From an uncultured Oscillospiraceae bacterium (GTDB lineage: Bacteria > Bacillota > Clostridia > Oscillospirales > Oscillospiraceae), in assembly GCA_910579725.1 (NCBI GenBank), contig CAJTUD010000006.1, positions 17,563 through 81,040 of the forward strand: 63,478 nt of DNA. Reading direction: 5' to 3'. The position numbers and the translations under genes are program-made. This document shows, in pieces, positions 34,328-41,375 of this stretch. The notes under the pieces were generated by a model that was given only the letters and a program-made list of their open reading frames with translations, searched no databases and had not been told where the DNA came from. Each line of letters opens with the position of its first letter. Positions within the stretch are counted from its first letter, which is position 1.

Positions 34328-34733
34328 CGTTTTCCTCCTCCATCATCACGGCGAACAGCCGGTTGATCCGCTCCCGCCGCCCCTTCAGATACAGATAGCC
34401 AATCAGGCACTCCAGGGCGGTGGCCTTGAGATAATCCGAGCGGCTGGCGCTGCGGGGGATGGTGTGAACATGGGCGTTGCGCCCCCGCTTGTACACCGCC
34501 GTTTCCTCCTGCGTCAGCAGAGGCAGAATCTTTTCCGCCCGCCCCGCCTGGGCAGTGGCCCTTACCAGCTCCACCGCCGCCCGGTGAAGTCCCTTCCCGG
34601 TGGCCTTCCCATGGGCGCAGAGCCAGGAACGGACCAGTAGCTCATACACCGCATCCCCCAGATGGGCCAGGCCGATGCTGCTGATGGCCTGAATCTGACC
34701 GTCGTCCAGATGTATGTCAAAATAGTCGTCCAT
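34317..34733 (-). CDS. mrnC: Mini-ribonuclease III
   Basis: A 138-residue RNase III catalytic domain without a double-strand RNA binding domain, as in Bacillus MrnC, which matures 23S rRNA. The signature is LAHLGDAVYELLVRSWL with the catalytic Asp, followed by a second acidic site in ATALECLIGYLYL. I use the ATG at 34733, giving the usual length, and not the longer upstream frame. It is translated just before rqcH, which overlaps it. Confidence 0.92.
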   Translation of the reverse strand: MDDYFDIHLDDGQIQAISSIGLAHLGDAVYELLVRSWLCAHGKATGKGLHRAAVELVRATAQAGRAEKILPLLTQEETAVYKRGRNAHVHTIPRSASRSDYLKATALECLIGYLYLKGRRERINRLFAVMMEEENDAT

Positions 34734-34897
34734 TGTTTCACCTGATTTTCCGTTATTGCATTCTATCATATCGTTCGCCGCCGGTCCTGTCAATCCTTTC
34801 TTGCCGGATTTCAGGGCGGCGGACCTTCCCCCGGGGGCGGAGAGAGCTTTTGGCAGGTCCGGCGCAAATCTTTGTGGATATTTTCACCAAAAAGTTC

Positions 34898-34926
34898 TTG
34901 CAGTTTTTAGGCGAAAGTGCTATATT
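34898..34926 (+). promoter_or_regulatory. Promoter of the cation/proton antiporter gene
   Basis: TTGCAG (34898-34903), 17 bases, TATATT (34921-34926), 38 bases before the ATG. Confidence 0.7.
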
Positions 34927-34963
34927 CTAGTCTGTTCAAAAAAATGCAAGAGAGGTATCCTCT

Positions 34964-36253
34964 ATGGAAGTTCTGATCTCACTATCTTTTGCCCTGGTGG
35001 GGGGACTGCTGATGTCCCGCCTTGCCAAGGTGCTGAACCTGCCGGCGGTGACGGCCTATCTGGTGGCCGGACTGCTGCTGGGTCCCTACTGCATCGGCGG
35101 GCTGAACCTGCTGGGCGTGGGCTTCAACACCCCGGCGGAGGTCGCCCATCTGGACGTCATTTCCCAGGTGGCGCTGGGATTCATTGCCTTCACCATCGGC
35201 AACGAGTTCCGGCTGGAGCAGCTCCGGCACATGGGGCGTCAGGCCATCACCATAGGCATCGTCCAGGCGGTGTTCACCACGTTCCTGGTGGACGCGGCCC
35301 TGGTGGCGCTGCATTTTGTCAATCCATCCCTCATCTCCGTCTCCTCCGCCATCACGCTGGGAGCCATCGCCGCCGCCACCGCCCCGGCGGCCACCCTGAT
35401 GGTGGTGCGCCAGTACAAGGCGGACGGTCCGCTGACCAAGCTGCTGCTGCTGGTGGTGGCCATTGACGACGCGGTGGGACTGGTGCTGTTTTCCGCGTCC
35501 TTCGGCGTGGCCTCCGCGCTGGAGAGCGGCAGCGTCAGCGTGCTCACCGTACTGGTGGAGCCGGTGGTGGAGATCGGTCTGTCTCTGGCGCTGGGCGGCG
35601 CGGCGGGCTGGGTGCTGTACCGGGTGGAGCGGTTTTTCCACTCCCGCAGCAAGCGGCTGTCCATTTCCATCGGCTTTGTATTGCTGACGGTGGGGCTGTC
35701 CATGGTGGAGTTTGAGCTGGGCGGCGTTCGCTGCGGGTTCAGCCTGCTGCTGGTGTGCATGATGACCGGAACGGTGTTCTGCAACATCTGCGATTTCTCC
35801 GAGGAGCTCATGGGCCGTGTGGACAGCTGGACCGCGCCGCTGTTCGTGCTGTTTTTCGTCCTGTCCGGCGCGGAGCTGAATCTGAAGGTGCTGTCCAATC
35901 CCCTGGTGCTGCTGATCGGCGTGGTGTATATCGCCGCCCGCTCCCTGGGCAAGTACCTGGGCGCCTTCGGCAGCTGCGCCGCCACCGGATGCGGGGAGAG
36001 CATCACCCGGTACCTGGGCATCACGCTGCTGCCCCAGGCGGGGGTGGCGCTGGGCATGGCGCTGACCGCCCAGCAGCTTGACGGCGGCGAGGTGGTGCGC
36101 AATGTGGTTTTGTTCTCTGTGCTGGTGTACGAGCTGGTCGGTCCTGCCCTGACCAAGCGGGCGCTGATCGCCGCCGGGGAAATCAAGGCGGAAGGCCGCA
36201 CCAGCGCCAGGAAAAAGAACGAGCCGAAAAAGCCGGTGCGGCTGGGCGAGTGA
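34964..36253 (+). CDS. CPA2/Kef-type cation:proton antiporter
   Basis: A 429-residue integral membrane protein with about 12 hydrophobic segments. It matches the Na+/H+ exchanger fold: ALVGGLLMSRLAKVLNLP then YLVAGLLLGPY at the start, the discontinuous-helix region ATAPAATLMVVRQY, and the conserved VAIDDAVGLVLFS with the Asp-Asp pair that carries ions. No TrkA or USP domain follows; the C-terminal 30 residues are basic and cytosolic. It would exchange Na+ or K+ for protons. It stands alone between mrnC and a riboswitch. Confidence 0.88.
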   Translation: MEVLISLSFALVGGLLMSRLAKVLNLPAVTAYLVAGLLLGPYCIGGLNLLGVGFNTPAEVAHLDVISQVALGFIAFTIGNEFRLEQLRHMGRQAITIGIVQAVFTTFLVDAALVALHFVNPSLISVSSAITLGAIAAATAPAATLMVVRQYKADGPLTKLLLLVVAIDDAVGLVLFSASFGVASALESGSVSVLTVLVEPVVEIGLSLALGGAAGWVLYRVERFFHSRSKRLSISIGFVLLTVGLSMVEFELGGVRCGFSLLLVCMMTGTVFCNICDFSEELMGRVDSWTAPLFVLFFVLSGAELNLKVLSNPLVLLIGVVYIAARSLGKYLGAFGSCAATGCGESITRYLGITLLPQAGVALGMALTAQQLDGGEVVRNVVLFSVLVYELVGPALTKRALIAAGEIKAEGRTSARKKNEPKKPVRLGE

Positions 36254-36294
36254 CGGGCGGAAATCCGGCGCGGCCGGAGGGAGAAAATCCATGC

Positions 36295-36323
36295 TTTACA
36301 AATGGCCGCGCCGGTGGTATAAT
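36295..36323 (+). promoter_or_regulatory. Strong promoter ahead of the riboswitch
   Basis: TTTACA (36295-36300), 17 bases, TATAAT (36318-36323): one mismatch to the sigma-A consensus. Transcription would start near 36330, about 13 bases before the riboswitch P1 stem. Confidence 0.85.
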
Positions 36324-36342
36324 GATACCTGAAGTAAATATC

Positions 36343-36468
36343 GGGCCAGCTGCCGCCGCGCCTGCGGCACATGGAATGGGGTGAAACGCCCCGCGAGTCG
36401 GTCACTGTGAAGCCTTCCCGGTTCTCCGCCGGTGGAAAGGATAAGTCAGATACATGGGCAGCCTGGCA
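36343..36468 (+). ncRNA. Cobalamin riboswitch aptamer without a downstream gene
   Basis: The core elements appear in order: TGGAAT, GGGGTGAAACGCCCC, then GCGAGTCGGTCACTGTGA, then a GGAAAGG element and the B12-box-like AAGTCAGATACATGG. GCCAGCTGCC (36345-36354) and GGCAGCCTGGC (36457-36467) close the P1 helix, and a T-run follows directly. This fits the shorter cobalamin-II group. It is driven by a near-consensus promoter, yet the next annotated gene is on the opposite strand and ends at 36723. The 250 bases behind it hold no recognisable gene; one 49-codon frame (36493-36641) has no known family and unconvincing coding character. Confidence 0.75.
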
Positions 36469-36647
36469 ATTTTTCCGCCGGAACCGGAATAATGCTGTCT
36501 TTTCCGGCCTCGCTGTATTCACGGCGGGGCCGTGTGCGTCCCGTGGCTCCGGTCAGGGGACGCTTTGTTTGTGTTTCCGCCGGAGCCGGTGGGGCGGCGC
36601 CGGGAAACAATATATCTCCTGTTTTCATATCGGCTCTGTGAAAAACC

Positions 36648-36684
36648 AAAGGACGCCCGGGTCTCAAGACCGCCCGGACGTCCT
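36648..36684 (-). terminator. Terminator behind the membrane protein gene
   Basis: On the minus strand AAGGACGTCCGGG and CCCGGGCGTCCTT flank a short loop and are followed by TGGTTTTT. The stem can also form on the plus strand and may stop the riboswitch transcript. Confidence 0.7.
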
Positions 36685-36722
36685 TCTGGTATATTCATGA
36701 TAATCGGGGGATGCCCGCCGCT

Positions 36723-37010
36723 TTACAGAAGGTGAATCTGCCCCAGCAGGGGAACCTCCTTCTCCACGCCCTGAATGGCGTTGATGATGCCGATGAACCA
36801 GCACAGGGCGCAGAACAGACCGCCTGCCAAGCCCACAATCCATCCAAACAGAGGCACCCGGGCTACGATCCCGATGACTGTGGCGGCAATCCAGAGTACC
36901 AGAGACTGGTTGATGTGAAACCGGCTGCCTTCCCGGTCGCCCATGAGAAAGGCGATCAGCAGTCCTACCCAGGTGAGGTAGGCTACCACGTCTGTTGCTC
37001 TTTTGTCCAT
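36723..37010 (-). CDS. DUF4870-type small membrane protein
   Basis: A 95-residue protein with three hydrophobic segments (about 10-25, 38-55, 58-82) and the pattern HINQSLVLWIAATVIG followed by GLFCALCWFIGIINAIQG, typical of DUF4870/Tic20-like membrane proteins. Function unknown. It is the last gene of a PadR-DUF4097-membrane protein operon, 15 bases behind the DUF4097 gene, which points to an envelope role. Confidence 0.8.
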   Translation of the reverse strand: MDKRATDVVAYLTWVGLLIAFLMGDREGSRFHINQSLVLWIAATVIGIVARVPLFGWIVGLAGGLFCALCWFIGIINAIQGVEKEVPLLGQIHLL

Positions 37011-37025
37011 GCTCTCTCTCCTCCT

Positions 37026-38432
37026 TTATTTCTGACGCAGGGTAATATCGCCGCTGACGCTGGACATGGAGAAGCTCCGTCCGCCGCCGTCCAGATAGAT
37101 GGCCTCCCCGGAGCGCTTGCCGATGGGGCCCACCAGGGGGAAGTCGCTGTCCAGCTCGCCGGAAACCGTGTTGAAGCGAAGGGTGAAGCCCTCTCCGGCG
37201 GGCATGGCGGCCTCGCAGTCCCCGGACTTGGAGCTCACCTCCAGGTGCTCCGGCGCTTGCAGGAGCTCCAGCTCCACGTCGCCGCTGGCGCTGATGCACC
37301 GCAGCTCTCTGGCCTCTCCCGTCAGACAGATTTCGCCGCTGCTGGTACCGGCCCGCACTGTGTCAAAGCCGCCATGCAAATCCGCGTCGCCGCTGGCCGT
37401 TTCCACCTGGACGCTGCGGCCGCGGAGGTTCTCCGTGTCCAGATCCCCGCTGGCGGATCGGAAGAGCAGCTCCTGGAATTCCGCGCCGTGAATCCGGGCG
37501 TCGCCGCTGGCGGTTTTTACCGACAGCTGGCCCACCTCCAGACCCCTGTGGACCTCCACGTCGCCGTGAACGGTGGAAATCTGAAGAAAATCCCAGAACC
37601 GTCCGGGCAGGGTCAGCTCCACATCCGCCGCCGCCAGTCCGCGAAGGGAGAAGAAGGAGGAGCTGGCGGTGTTCCCCTGCCGCACCGACAGTATGCCGTC
37701 CTCGCTCATGCGCAGCTCCAGGCTGTCCAGATCGCCGTCCAGGCGGACCTCTGCCTCCGGGTCCTCGTCCAGCAGAACCGTTACGTCGCCGTTGATCTGC
37801 ACGTCCACGCCCTTGAGATCACGGGAGTCGAAGCTGGTGCCCTCCACCCGGTGGCTGCGCCCGGTTTCGCAGAAGAAGCCGCCCCGGTCCTTGCTGTAGC
37901 CCATGGAGAAGGACCAGCCCTTTTCGGCGTTCTCCCTTTCGGCGGCTTCCCCGCCGGTGCCCTCCGCGGCCGCACCGGCCTGGGCCGGTTCCTCGTCGCC
38001 GTCAAAGTGGATGGAGACCTTGCCCTTGAAGCCGTCGGGATATTTTTCCCGCAGCTTTGCCTCCACATCCCGCAGGATGTTCCTGGCCTGACCCATGGCG
38101 TCTTTGGTCTGGCTCATGGTTTCATTGATGACGTCCTTCATTCCGCGAAACAGGTCTCCGGCAAAGTCCTGGGGACCCGTCTCCTGCCGGGGAAGCTGTC
38201 CCTCGGGGCCCAGGCTGTCCAGATAAGCGAGGAGCTCATCCACGCTTCCCAGGTCCTCCAGAGCCTTCTGATAGGCTTCGTCCCCGCTCATGCCTCCGGC
38301 CACCAAATCCTGCCAGCGGCTGTAGAGATTCTCGCTGAGCTCCTCGATGAGCTCCACCTTGGCGGTGGTATCGGCGGCGCCGGAAAGGCGGCCAGTCACC
38401 GCGATGACAAATCTTGTTCTCATGTTGTCCAT
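37026..38432 (-). CDS. HAAS-domain and DUF4097 (beta-helix) protein
   Basis: A 468-residue protein. Residues 1-75 form a small helical HAAS-like domain (LIEELSENLYSRWQDLVAGG; DEAYQKALEDLGSVDELLAYL) that commonly partners a PadR regulator. After a linker, residues 190-468 are a DUF4097 repeat region with recurring S/T-ASGD turns (VKTASGDARIHG, FRSASGDLDTENL, VETASGDADLHG, CISASGDVELELL), predicted to form a right-handed beta-solenoid. In enterococcal LiaX a DUF4097-type domain senses cell-envelope antibiotics; the similar role here is inference. It is translated four bases after padR. Confidence 0.82.
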   Translation of the reverse strand: MDNMRTRFVIAVTGRLSGAADTTAKVELIEELSENLYSRWQDLVAGGMSGDEAYQKALEDLGSVDELLAYLDSLGPEGQLPRQETGPQDFAGDLFRGMKDVINETMSQTKDAMGQARNILRDVEAKLREKYPDGFKGKVSIHFDGDEEPAQAGAAAEGTGGEAAERENAEKGWSFSMGYSKDRGGFFCETGRSHRVEGTSFDSRDLKGVDVQINGDVTVLLDEDPEAEVRLDGDLDSLELRMSEDGILSVRQGNTASSSFFSLRGLAAADVELTLPGRFWDFLQISTVHGDVEVHRGLEVGQLSVKTASGDARIHGAEFQELLFRSASGDLDTENLRGRSVQVETASGDADLHGGFDTVRAGTSSGEICLTGEARELRCISASGDVELELLQAPEHLEVSSKSGDCEAAMPAGEGFTLRFNTVSGELDSDFPLVGPIGKRSGEAIYLDGGGRSFSMSSVSGDITLRQK

Positions 38433-38436
38433 CGTC

Positions 38437-38772
38437 TCAGTCCTCCTCCAATGAAATCAGGGCGTCCAGCAGGGCCCTGGTGGTTTGCCATTCCAGGCTG
38501 TTTTCCTCCCACCGGCGTTTTCCCTCGTCGGTGATGGAGTAGTAGCGCCGCCGCGCGCCCGGTCCGTCCTCTCCCCAGTAGGAGGAGATCAGTCCCGCGC
38601 TCTCCAGACGTTTGAAGGCGGTATACAGCGTGGCCTCTTTGAAGCCGTACTCGCCTTTGGTCCGCTGCTGAATGGTCTTGTTGATTTCGTAACCGTAGTT
38701 GTCCCCCCGCATCAGCTGGGTCAGAATGATGGTATCTGTATGGCCCCGCAGGGTGTCCGCAGAAATGGACAA
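38437..38772 (-). CDS. PadR-family transcriptional regulator
   Basis: A 111-residue winged-helix regulator: IILTQLMRGDNYGYEINK, EATLYTAFKRLESAGLISSY and GARRRYYSITDEGKRRW are the PadR signatures. I choose the TTG at 38772, with AGGAG seven bases upstream; the in-frame GTG at 38781 overlaps that site. It starts the operon with the HAAS/DUF4097 protein, and such pairs usually repress themselves. Its promoter is near-consensus. Confidence 0.88.
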   Translation of the reverse strand: MSISADTLRGHTDTIILTQLMRGDNYGYEINKTIQQRTKGEYGFKEATLYTAFKRLESAGLISSYWGEDGPGARRRYYSITDEGKRRWEENSLEWQTTRALLDALISLEED

Positions 38773-38837
38773 TTCAAACACTCCTTTCGTAGGTCCGGTC
38801 CGCCGTCTTCGCGCCGCCCGTCCCTCAAGCTGGCCTT

Positions 38838-38866
38838 ATCATAGCACGACATACATCGACTGTCAA
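38838..38866 (-). promoter_or_regulatory. Promoter of the padR operon
   Basis: On the minus strand TTGACA (38861-38866), 17 bases, TATGAT (38838-38843). An inverted repeat CTTCTT/AAGAAG lies just upstream and could be a regulator site. The 38870-38990 stretch is AT-rich and holds nothing else I recognise. Confidence 0.8.
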
Positions 38867-38995
38867 GGTACTTCTTGAAAAAATATATTAAGAAGCATTT
38901 AATATTTCGATAAGAAAAAGCGATTGGTTTCCGGGCCTTTTCGCCGGAACCTGCCGCTTTTCAGGATGTGGAGCGTCCTGCGGGGGCGTTTTTTG

Positions 38996-39024
38996 TTGCC
39001 TTTTGTCAAAAACTGTGTTATGCT
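38996..39024 (+). promoter_or_regulatory. Promoter of toxin-like peptide mRNA 1
   Basis: TTGCCT (38996-39001), 17 bases, TATGCT (39019-39024). The leader that follows is about 100 bases and contains hairpins, including GCCGGTAACGGC and CCGGAGGGG/CCCCTCCG. Confidence 0.55.
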
Positions 39025-39130
39025 GACAGCAGGAAAGAATCATCTTTCAGCGCTGCCGGTAACGGCAGGCGGTTGGCCTCTCCATCCCGGAGGGGACTTC
39101 TTGCCCCTCCGACGAAAGGAGGGGGTGCCC

Positions 39131-39223
39131 ATGCTGACGTATTCGGAGCTGTTTCAGTTCTGTCTGGTTATCATCGGCATTTGCGGCCTGTTCTTGCAGG
39201 TACATAACGGCAAAAAGAAGTAA
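39131..39223 (+). CDS. Holin-like type I toxin peptide
   Basis: A 30-residue peptide: polar start (LTYSELFQF), one membrane segment (CLVIIGICGLFLQV) and a basic tail (HNGKKK). This is the plan of the putative holin-like toxins of Firmicutes (TxpA/BsrG style). AAAGGAGGGGG lies five bases before the ATG, a very strong site. A 15-bp perfect hairpin begins within the last codons, and a divergent antisense promoter lies just downstream, so the locus has the layout of a type I toxin-antitoxin pair. Confidence 0.75.
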   Translation: MLTYSELFQFCLVIIGICGLFLQVHNGKKK

Positions 39224-39303
39224 CCGCCCACAGGCCACCCACCTTGGCGGTTACTTCTTTTAACTGACGAGGGGCTAACCGTCTGCTGGCAGCGCCCTTT
39301 CTG
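39210..39303 (-). ncRNA. Predicted antisense RNA (antitoxin) 1
   Basis: A minus-strand promoter TTGACA (39333-39338), 17 bases, TATACT (39310-39315) would start an RNA near 39303. It would run leftward through an AGGGC/GCCCCT stem-loop and end at the shared terminator, covering the 3' end of the toxin mRNA. Ends are estimated from promoter and terminator positions. Confidence 0.7.
39214..39260. terminator. Shared bidirectional terminator of toxin mRNA 1 and its antisense RNA
   Basis: AAAGAAGTAACCGCC (39214-39228) and GGCGGTTACTTCTTT (39246-39260) form a 15-bp perfect stem with T-runs on both strands. The left arm overlaps the last codons of the peptide gene. Confidence 0.85.
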
Positions 39304-39443
39304 TCTTTCAGTATACCCCTACGATACTGTTTTGTCAAGTCCTCCGGTGTTTGCGGCGCCGGGGGACTGAAATTTTCAGGAAAGTTGCACTGCGGCGTAC
39401 AACTTTCCCGGCTTTGCGCCCTACAGGTAAGGGGGTGAGGGAG

Positions 39444-40811
39444 TTGGAAGAAAAAGACGCGCTCAGCTATCTGCTGGAAAATGGCGTCGGCCTTTCAGAA
39501 ATTCAGACCTATGGGAAGGCGGGCATATCCCTGGAGGAACTGTGCGCCGCCGTGGAGAGCCGGATACAGCGGGGCGTTCCGCCTACAGACGATCCGAAGG
39601 AGAAAGAAAAGGACCAGCGCCCGGTTTTGACACTGGCGCTGCTGGGCGATTTTTTGCGGGAGGCGGGAATCTCCGTACGCTACAACGTGATCTCCAAAGA
39701 AATTCAGATCGACGGCGTTCCCTCCCGGTTCAATCCGGAGACGCTGGCGGCGGACCTGCATATCATTTTGCACGATCAGCTCAAGGAGGCCTTCCGGTGC
39801 AGCAAGGACCAGGTGGCGGACCTGCTCCACATCGCAGGCGGTGTGGAGCGGTTCAATCCTGTGCTGGATATGCTCGGCCGGGTGGAGTGGGACCGGAGGG
39901 ACCGGCTGGCGGAGCTGTTTGACATCCTGCATCTGCCGGAAAACGACGCGCTGTCCAGAATCCTGATCAGCAAATGGCTGATGCAGGGCGTGGCCATGGC
40001 GCGCAACCGGCTTCACGGGGCCTACGGCGCGGACGGCGTGCTGGTGCTCAGCGGCGGGCAGGGCATCGGAAAGACCACCTTTGTCAAAAAGCTGGGGATG
40101 CGTCCCGATCTCTACAAGCTGGGACAGTGGCTGGACACCCGGGACAAGGACACCTCCCGGCGCTGCACCTCCGCGTGGATTGTGGAGCTGGGGGAGCTGG
40201 AGACCACGCTGCGCAGCGACCTGGAGCGGCTGAAGGCCTTCATCACCTCCGAGCGGGACGAGTACCGGCTGCCCTACGCCCGCGCCGACCAGATACTGGC
40301 CCGGCGGACGTCGCTGATCGCCACCTGCAACACGGAGCGGTTTCTCATCGACCCCACCGGCTCCCGCCGGTTCTGGACGGTGCCTGTGGAAAAGATCGAC
40401 CTGGACCGGCTGGCGGCGCTGGACGCGCTCCAGCTCTGGAAGCAGGCGGAGGCCTCGCTCAACCGGGACGCCCAGGGGTTCCGCCTGACAAAGCTGGAGC
40501 AGGAGGCGCTGTTCAGGCGGAATATGGACCACGAAAAGCCCTTGAAGGCGCAGATGGAAATCGAGGATATTTTCTTTGAGGCAAAGAGGAACCCCGGCGG
40601 CTATCTGTGGACGGACGTCACCGTATCCGATTTCAAGGCGGAGCACGAGCTGCTCAGGGGCTACTCCGTGGAGCAGATCGGGAAGGCGCTGGACAAGCTG
40701 GGCGTATGCTCGCACAGGGTCCAGCAGAATGGGACCCGGAAGTGGCTGCGGACACTGCCCAAGCGTGTCTTCCTGGAAAGTGGCACAGGTGGCATAGCTG
40801 TGGCACAGTGA
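39444..40811 (+). CDS. VirE/VapE-family P-loop helicase-primase-like protein
   Basis: A 455-residue phage- or island-type replication protein. The ATPase half has Walker A GGQGIGKTT (residues about 204-212), then AWIVELGELETT (Walker B region), TCNTERFLIDPTGSRRFW (the R-finger signature of virulence-associated E proteins) and a C-terminal winged-helix-like part. No DnaG-type primase domain is seen. I favour the TTG at 39444, placed behind GGGGGTGAGG; GTG at 39435 is possible. The last codons form the first three units of the iteron array, which suggests the protein acts on its own gene end as an origin. Such proteins replicate phage-inducible islands. Confidence 0.8.
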   Translation: MEEKDALSYLLENGVGLSEIQTYGKAGISLEELCAAVESRIQRGVPPTDDPKEKEKDQRPVLTLALLGDFLREAGISVRYNVISKEIQIDGVPSRFNPETLAADLHIILHDQLKEAFRCSKDQVADLLHIAGGVERFNPVLDMLGRVEWDRRDRLAELFDILHLPENDALSRILISKWLMQGVAMARNRLHGAYGADGVLVLSGGQGIGKTTFVKKLGMRPDLYKLGQWLDTRDKDTSRRCTSAWIVELGELETTLRSDLERLKAFITSERDEYRLPYARADQILARRTSLIATCNTERFLIDPTGSRRFWTVPVEKIDLDRLAALDALQLWKQAEASLNRDAQGFRLTKLEQEALFRRNMDHEKPLKAQMEIEDIFFEAKRNPGGYLWTDVTVSDFKAEHELLRGYSVEQIGKALDKLGVCSHRVQQNGTRKWLRTLPKRVFLESGTGGIAVAQ

Positions 40812-41042
40812 AAACCGTTTCCGCTATGCCACAGGAAAGCGCTGGGGCCCAGCGGTTACAGGGGAAGTGGCATAGGTGGCATAGCAGAAACGCATACCTT
40901 TCCCCCTATATATTTATGATGATAAATACCAATGTTATAGAAAGTGCTGTGCCACCTATGCCACTTGCTTTCAAAGCCCTGGGGCCCAGGGGGTTGAGGT
41001 GGCACAGCACATTCGTTTTCCGCTATGCCATGGCTGTGCCAC
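40780..41042. repeat. Iteron-like GTGGCAYAG array around an AT-rich core (candidate origin)
   Basis: The 9-bp unit GTGGCAYAG occurs at 40780-40788, 40789-40797, 40800-40808 (direct), 40824-40832 (inverted), 40867-40875 and 40876-40884 (direct), 40947-40955 and 40956-40964 (inverted), 40999-41007 (direct), 41023-41031 (inverted, one mismatch) and 41034-41042 (inverted). The two tandem pairs face each other across an AT-rich stretch (40897-40945). Palindromes GCTGGGGCCCAGC (40840-40852) and CCCTGGGGCCCAGGG (40977-40991) lie outside these pairs. The plan resembles replication origins of phage-inducible islands. Confidence 0.75.
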
Positions 41043-41085
41043 GCATGAAAAAACCGCCCGGCCGCAGGCGGAAAAGAGGCAGGAT

Positions 41086-41115
41086 TTGACAAAACGCGGG
41101 CCGTGATAGTATAAT
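41086..41115 (+). promoter_or_regulatory. Promoter of toxin-like peptide mRNA 2
   Basis: TTGACA (41086-41091), 18 bases, TATAAT (41110-41115): both hexamers are perfect. Confidence 0.85.
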
Positions 41116-41202
41116 GGACCGGCCGAACCCGTCAGGGCGAGGCAGGAAGGGCGCTGTTTACATACGGCGGTTGGCAGCTCCCCCGGAAAGGGGGTGAGGC
41201 TG

Positions 41203-41289
41203 ATGTGGAAAGCAAAGGTTATTCATGCGCTGCGCGTTCTGTGGATCGCCGCGCTGGTGATATACTTACTGACTGCAAAAGCGTGTTGA
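41203..41289 (+). CDS. Short membrane peptide, type I toxin-like
   Basis: A 28-residue peptide with a basic N-terminus (MWKAKVIHALR), one hydrophobic segment (VLWIAALVIYLLTA) and KAC at the end. A GTG nine bases upstream is an alternative start. AAAGGGGG precedes it. The sequence is not like the first peptide, but the gene has the same surroundings: long structured leader, hairpin starting at the stop codon, and a perfect antisense promoter behind it. I infer a second type I toxin-antitoxin module; peptide identity alone would not show this. Confidence 0.65.
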   Translation: MWKAKVIHALRVLWIAALVIYLLTAKAC

Positions 41290-41368
41290 CCGCCCGGCTG
41301 CTCCCCGGACGGTCAACGTAAGTTGATTTGAAGGTGAAGGGCTGACCGTCTTGTAACAGCGCCCTTCT
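41275..41368 (-). ncRNA. Predicted antisense RNA (antitoxin) 2
   Basis: A minus-strand promoter TTGACA (41398-41403), 17 bases, TATAAT (41375-41380) is an exact consensus. The RNA would start near 41368 with GAAGGGCGCTGTT and end around the hairpin at 41286, covering the toxin mRNA tail. Start and end are estimated. Confidence 0.75.
41286..41316. terminator. Hairpin at the end of peptide gene 2
   Basis: TTGACCGCCCGG (41286-41297) and CCGGACGGTCAA (41305-41316) pair with one mismatch. No T-run follows on the plus strand; on the minus strand CACGCTTTT follows, so it may end the antisense RNA. Confidence 0.6.
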
Positions 41369-41375
41369 GTTTTTA
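41336..41375 (+). terminator. Terminator of peptide mRNA 2
   Basis: GAAGGGC (41336-41342) and GCCCTTC (41361-41367) are followed by TGTTTTT. The same bases read on the minus strand form the 5' stem-loop of the antisense RNA. Confidence 0.75.

Noticed and set aside
36493..36641. A 49-codon frame behind the cobalamin riboswitch as its target gene.
   Set aside because: It has no ribosome site of note, no family resemblance and Arg/Pro-rich random-looking content.
37300..37640. Recurrent SASGD coding repeats taken as a DNA repeat array.
   Set aside because: The repetition follows the protein turns of the DUF4097 solenoid; DNA copies differ too much to be a separate element.
40780..41042. CRISPR-like array suggested by repeated GTGGCAYAG.
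   Set aside because: Units are only 9 bp, occur in both directions and lack regular spacers, so they are iterons or protein-binding sites.
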